NCBI GenBank assembly: GCA_964036155.1
Contig: OZ038422.1
Span: forward strand, 10,997,201 to 11,061,200
Length of the DNA stretch: 64,000 bases
Origin: Diploscapter coronatus
Taxonomy: Eukaryota > Nematoda > Chromadorea > Rhabditida > Rhabditidae
Reading direction: 5' to 3'
In this document: piece by piece, positions 61,517 to 64,000 of the stretch
Layout: every line of letters starts with the position of its first letter
How positions within the stretch are numbered: the stretch's first letter is position 1
Translations under genes and position numbers: made by a program
Notes under the pieces: model-generated
Databases searched by the model: none
What the model was told of the DNA's origin: nothing
The model's input: the letters and a program-made list of their open reading frames with translations, nothing else

Positions 61517-63565
61517 GTTCAACAAGATCATCACATTGACTTTTTGATCTAATAATAAAAACTCCAAATGATTTTCCATAAAATCGAATATTAACGTGGT
61601 ACTTTCCCCTGAATTTGCCAAACTTCTTCCTACTTTGATAATTTTTTCTTGATTCTTGCCCCGAAAAACATTGTGTTGTCACAGCGTCGTTATTGATATT
61701 GATTGGAACAGCCGAATACAACATTTGACGGAAAATGCTGGATTTAAATTTGAAAATGCATGAATATAAGCTTAATATATCCTGAGTTCGATGTTCACTT
61801 TAGAAAATCCGAGATAGTTTGTAAACATTAACTTTTTCTACAAATAACATGAAGGCTCAGGAAAAATATGTCATTTCCATATTTTTAGCTAATTCATGTA
61901 GTTTGAAAATGCTTATTTTTAACCTTTTCATAGTCACAAATATTTATCGTCATGCGCCGGCATGTGATCAATCAATATTTTATATTTCGTATTTCATCAA
62001 CACGATTCAAGTGTCTTGTCGCAATAATATAACAGTTAAGATAACTGTCTGGCTCAATTTCGTTTCCATAACTAAGGAACACGTCATGAAAATGATAATG
62101 GATGAAATATTGCATTTCGGAAGGGAGTGTCTCAAATAGCATAATTTAAAGTATATCAAATATTTCGCTACAAAATATGATGACGTAAAAATAGGATGCA
62201 TTGAAGATAACCATTCAAAATAGCGTTCTTATAAAATATCACGACTTTAAAGTTATCATGGCCGAAATCCAAAATCGAAGCACAAACTCGGGTCGATTTC
62301 ACAGTCCGAGAAAAATCCACCGCCCATCCAGACCTAAAATCAATATTTAAATTTAAAATATGTCAATTTCGAAACCTTATGATGACATCAGGACATGATT
62401 GGACTAGGTGAATGAACTAAGGAGATATCACGAGTGTTACTATGATGTTTTAGTATCATAGGCATCAAATTTTTCCATAAAACCGTAAAGCTTACAGTAG
62501 AATTTGTCAAATGTATATTTATAGCGACTATAATAAATAGTATAAGTAGAAGGAAGTTACATAGCATTTTATTTAAATATATAAATATCGCAAAATAATC
62601 AATAACCAGAACAATAAGTGTGATCAGTTGAGATAGTTTCGAAGAAATCGAGTACAGAGGCACTTTATGTGAGTCACAACTTCTTTCTCCATTCTATTTT
62701 CATTTTTCTGCTTCTTTGACACTGATATTGTCACTGTCTATGATTTATTGGGCGAGTTCTGGTTCTGTATTTTTGCAGTATTGCGTAACGGGTCACTTAG
62801 TCCACTTTTTATTTTATCATTCAGAAAGAATAGGAAATATTTCGTAAATATTTTATTTTTCGCCTTCATATTTTAGACGATCTATAACCCATATATAACC
62901 GAACTAATGCAGATTTTCACGATATAATAGCGATGAAAAATTTACGATGAATGTAAATGAAAAGAGTATGCACAGATGAGAGTATAAATTGATATACAAA
63001 GATAGCATTGGACTTTGTATAGTAATTATGCTTGGCATGAAGAACGAATTCAAGAAAAGGACGAGCAGAAACAATTTCAAGAATATGCTGAAAGATGTTG
63101 TGAATTTTGTAAGTAAGATGAATTTTTAATTTCTAATTTGACAATGCCTAATTTAAATGTACATGAATTTCGAGAAAAATTGTGGATAAAATCAATTTTT
63201 GGGACATCATATCAGAGGTAAAAAATTGTGGGAATAATCTAAGATTAAAAAATTATTTTAAGATAAACTTGGAAAGCACCATAAGTTGGGGCAGCGAGTG
63301 GAGATTTTCGAACTGGGGGGTTATGAAGTTTTTTGAAGATGCTTAAAGTTCTCAATCCAAGTAAATGTAAGCATCTTCAGATAAAGTGGTGTTTTAGAGG
63401 ATAAAACCGGTGTGTGATCATAATAAAAGGCACATTTTTGTAGAGAAGTCGTTTGTGGGATCAAAGTGAAAAGATGAAGAGAAGTCAAGAAATGAAGAAC
63501 TTTCACTTCGATAAGATAAATCTGATATGTTTAAGCATGAGAAATTAGAATTTGAAATTGACGGG
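61517..63565. other. Convergent intergenic spacer between troponin C and the IP3 kinase gene
   Basis: AT-rich. Apart from the troponin C poly(A) signal nothing is recognisable. Open frames of up to 99 codons are Ile/Lys/Phe-rich composition artefacts. Confidence 0.55.
61554..61559 (+). terminator. Poly(A) signal AATAAA of troponin C
   Basis: Canonical AATAAA 38 nt after the troponin C stop codon, at the usual distance for a highly expressed nematode muscle gene. Confidence 0.7.
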
Positions 63566-64000
63566 CTACCGATTTTCCATCGAATTTATCGATTTCTGAC
63601 TGCTTTGTTCAAGCTCTTCCTGCTCATTTGGGTAGAAACCATACGCGGGTAGTTCTTCGAGAATCTAAATTAAAAAATTAGAAAAAAAAAAAACTTTTAA
63701 AATGTCTAGTTTATTGAAAATTTGTCGCAATATCAAACTTAGCCTTATATAACTTATAAAAATTCATTAGCAAAACTATTAATAATTGAATATTTGATCA
63801 TTTTCTAAATTGACTATTTTTACCTGAAGAAGGTTATCAATGCCCGTCAAATATCCGTCTTCATTGTTCCCCGGAATCCATGGAGTTCGGTGGTCCAGAG
63901 TCCGGAAATCTGGCACGGGAGAGGATTTTGCGAAATCGATCATCCAACAGCCGACTTTCTCAGAATCGTAGACTATTAGGAGACTGCTTCCGACGACCTA
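63566..64000 (-). CDS. lfe-2: Inositol 1,4,5-trisphosphate 3-kinase, C-terminal part
   Basis: The last two exons (63824-63997 or beyond, and 63566-63664) of an IP3 3-kinase, which phosphorylates Ins(1,4,5)P3 to Ins(1,3,4,5)P4 and damps calcium signalling. The rest lies outside the window. Diagnostic kinase C-lobe sequence: VVGSSLLIVYDSEKVGCWMI followed by DFAKSSPVP; the Asp of MIDFAK is the metal-binding DFG-like residue of the inositol polyphosphate kinase family. This is followed by LDHRTPWIPGNNEDGYLTGI and DNLLQ, matching PW-x-x-GN-x-EDGYL-x-G. The last exon encodes ILEELPAYGFYPNEQEELEQ and a short tail to a TAG at 63566. The first three bases at the window edge (TAG on the minus strand) are best read as an intron acceptor, not a stop. 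The symbol follows the C. elegans chromosome I gene. Confidence 0.9.

Noticed and set aside
1..64000. tRNA, rRNA, known conserved microRNAs and CRISPR arrays
   Set aside because: Scanned by eye for B-box (GGTTCGA) contexts, let-7/lin-4/mir-1-like seeds and regularly spaced repeats; nothing held up. A covariance-model search would be decisive.

Overview
The window looks like nuclear DNA of a free-living rhabditid (Caenorhabditis-like) nematode. Genes are split into many short exons by introns that are often only 40-60 nt, with TTTTCAG-type acceptors. Coding exons are G/C-rich at third positions in AT-rich surroundings. Several start codons sit just downstream of acceptor-like sequences, as expected for spliced-leader trans-splicing. 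There are no bacterial-type operons, rRNA, tRNA or CRISPR arrays. From memory, the C. elegans counterparts of several genes here (elpc-1, irx-1, hxk-1, pat-10, lfe-2) lie on chromosome I, so this may be a piece of the equivalent chromosome.

Layout. 1-4.13 kb: three tightly packed plus-strand genes: the 3' end of Elongator subunit ELP1, a KRTCAP2-type oligosaccharyltransferase subunit, and a TM2D3/almondex-type TM2 protein. They may form an operon. 5.03-5.48 kb: a small unidentified minus-strand gene. 8.1-16.4 kb: a minus-strand Iroquois homeobox gene with introns up to 3 kb. 16.4-25.9 kb: a 9.4-kb non-coding divergent block. 25.9-35.6 kb: a plus-strand ankyrin protein resembling the SOWAH (sosondowah) family, with a 6.9-kb intron. 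35.6-42 kb: non-coding, with a MITE-like element. 42.0-45.5 kb: a tiny zinc-finger protein ending in a Hunchback/Ikaros-type finger pair, a 323-bp near-perfect inverted repeat, and a BTB-domain protein. 46.8-52.0 kb: hexokinase with two candidate first exons. 53.5-57.7 kb: SNX1/2-type PX-BAR sorting nexin. 59.4-61.5 kb: troponin C. 63.6 kb to the end: the C-terminus of an inositol-trisphosphate 3-kinase on the minus strand.

The most interesting feature is the head-to-head Iroquois-SOWAH pair embedded in about 30 kb of mostly non-coding DNA. Irx-Sowah linkage is known as an ancient bilaterian regulatory block in which Sowah introns carry Irx enhancers. This window looks like a nematode version of it, with the oversized SOWAH intron and the divergent spacer as the likely regulatory DNA. 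The other genes are housekeeping or muscle genes with no obvious functional connection to one another.

Exon boundaries were inferred by hand from splice signals, reading phase and remembered protein families. All internal phases were checked for consistency, but no alignment or transcript data were available.
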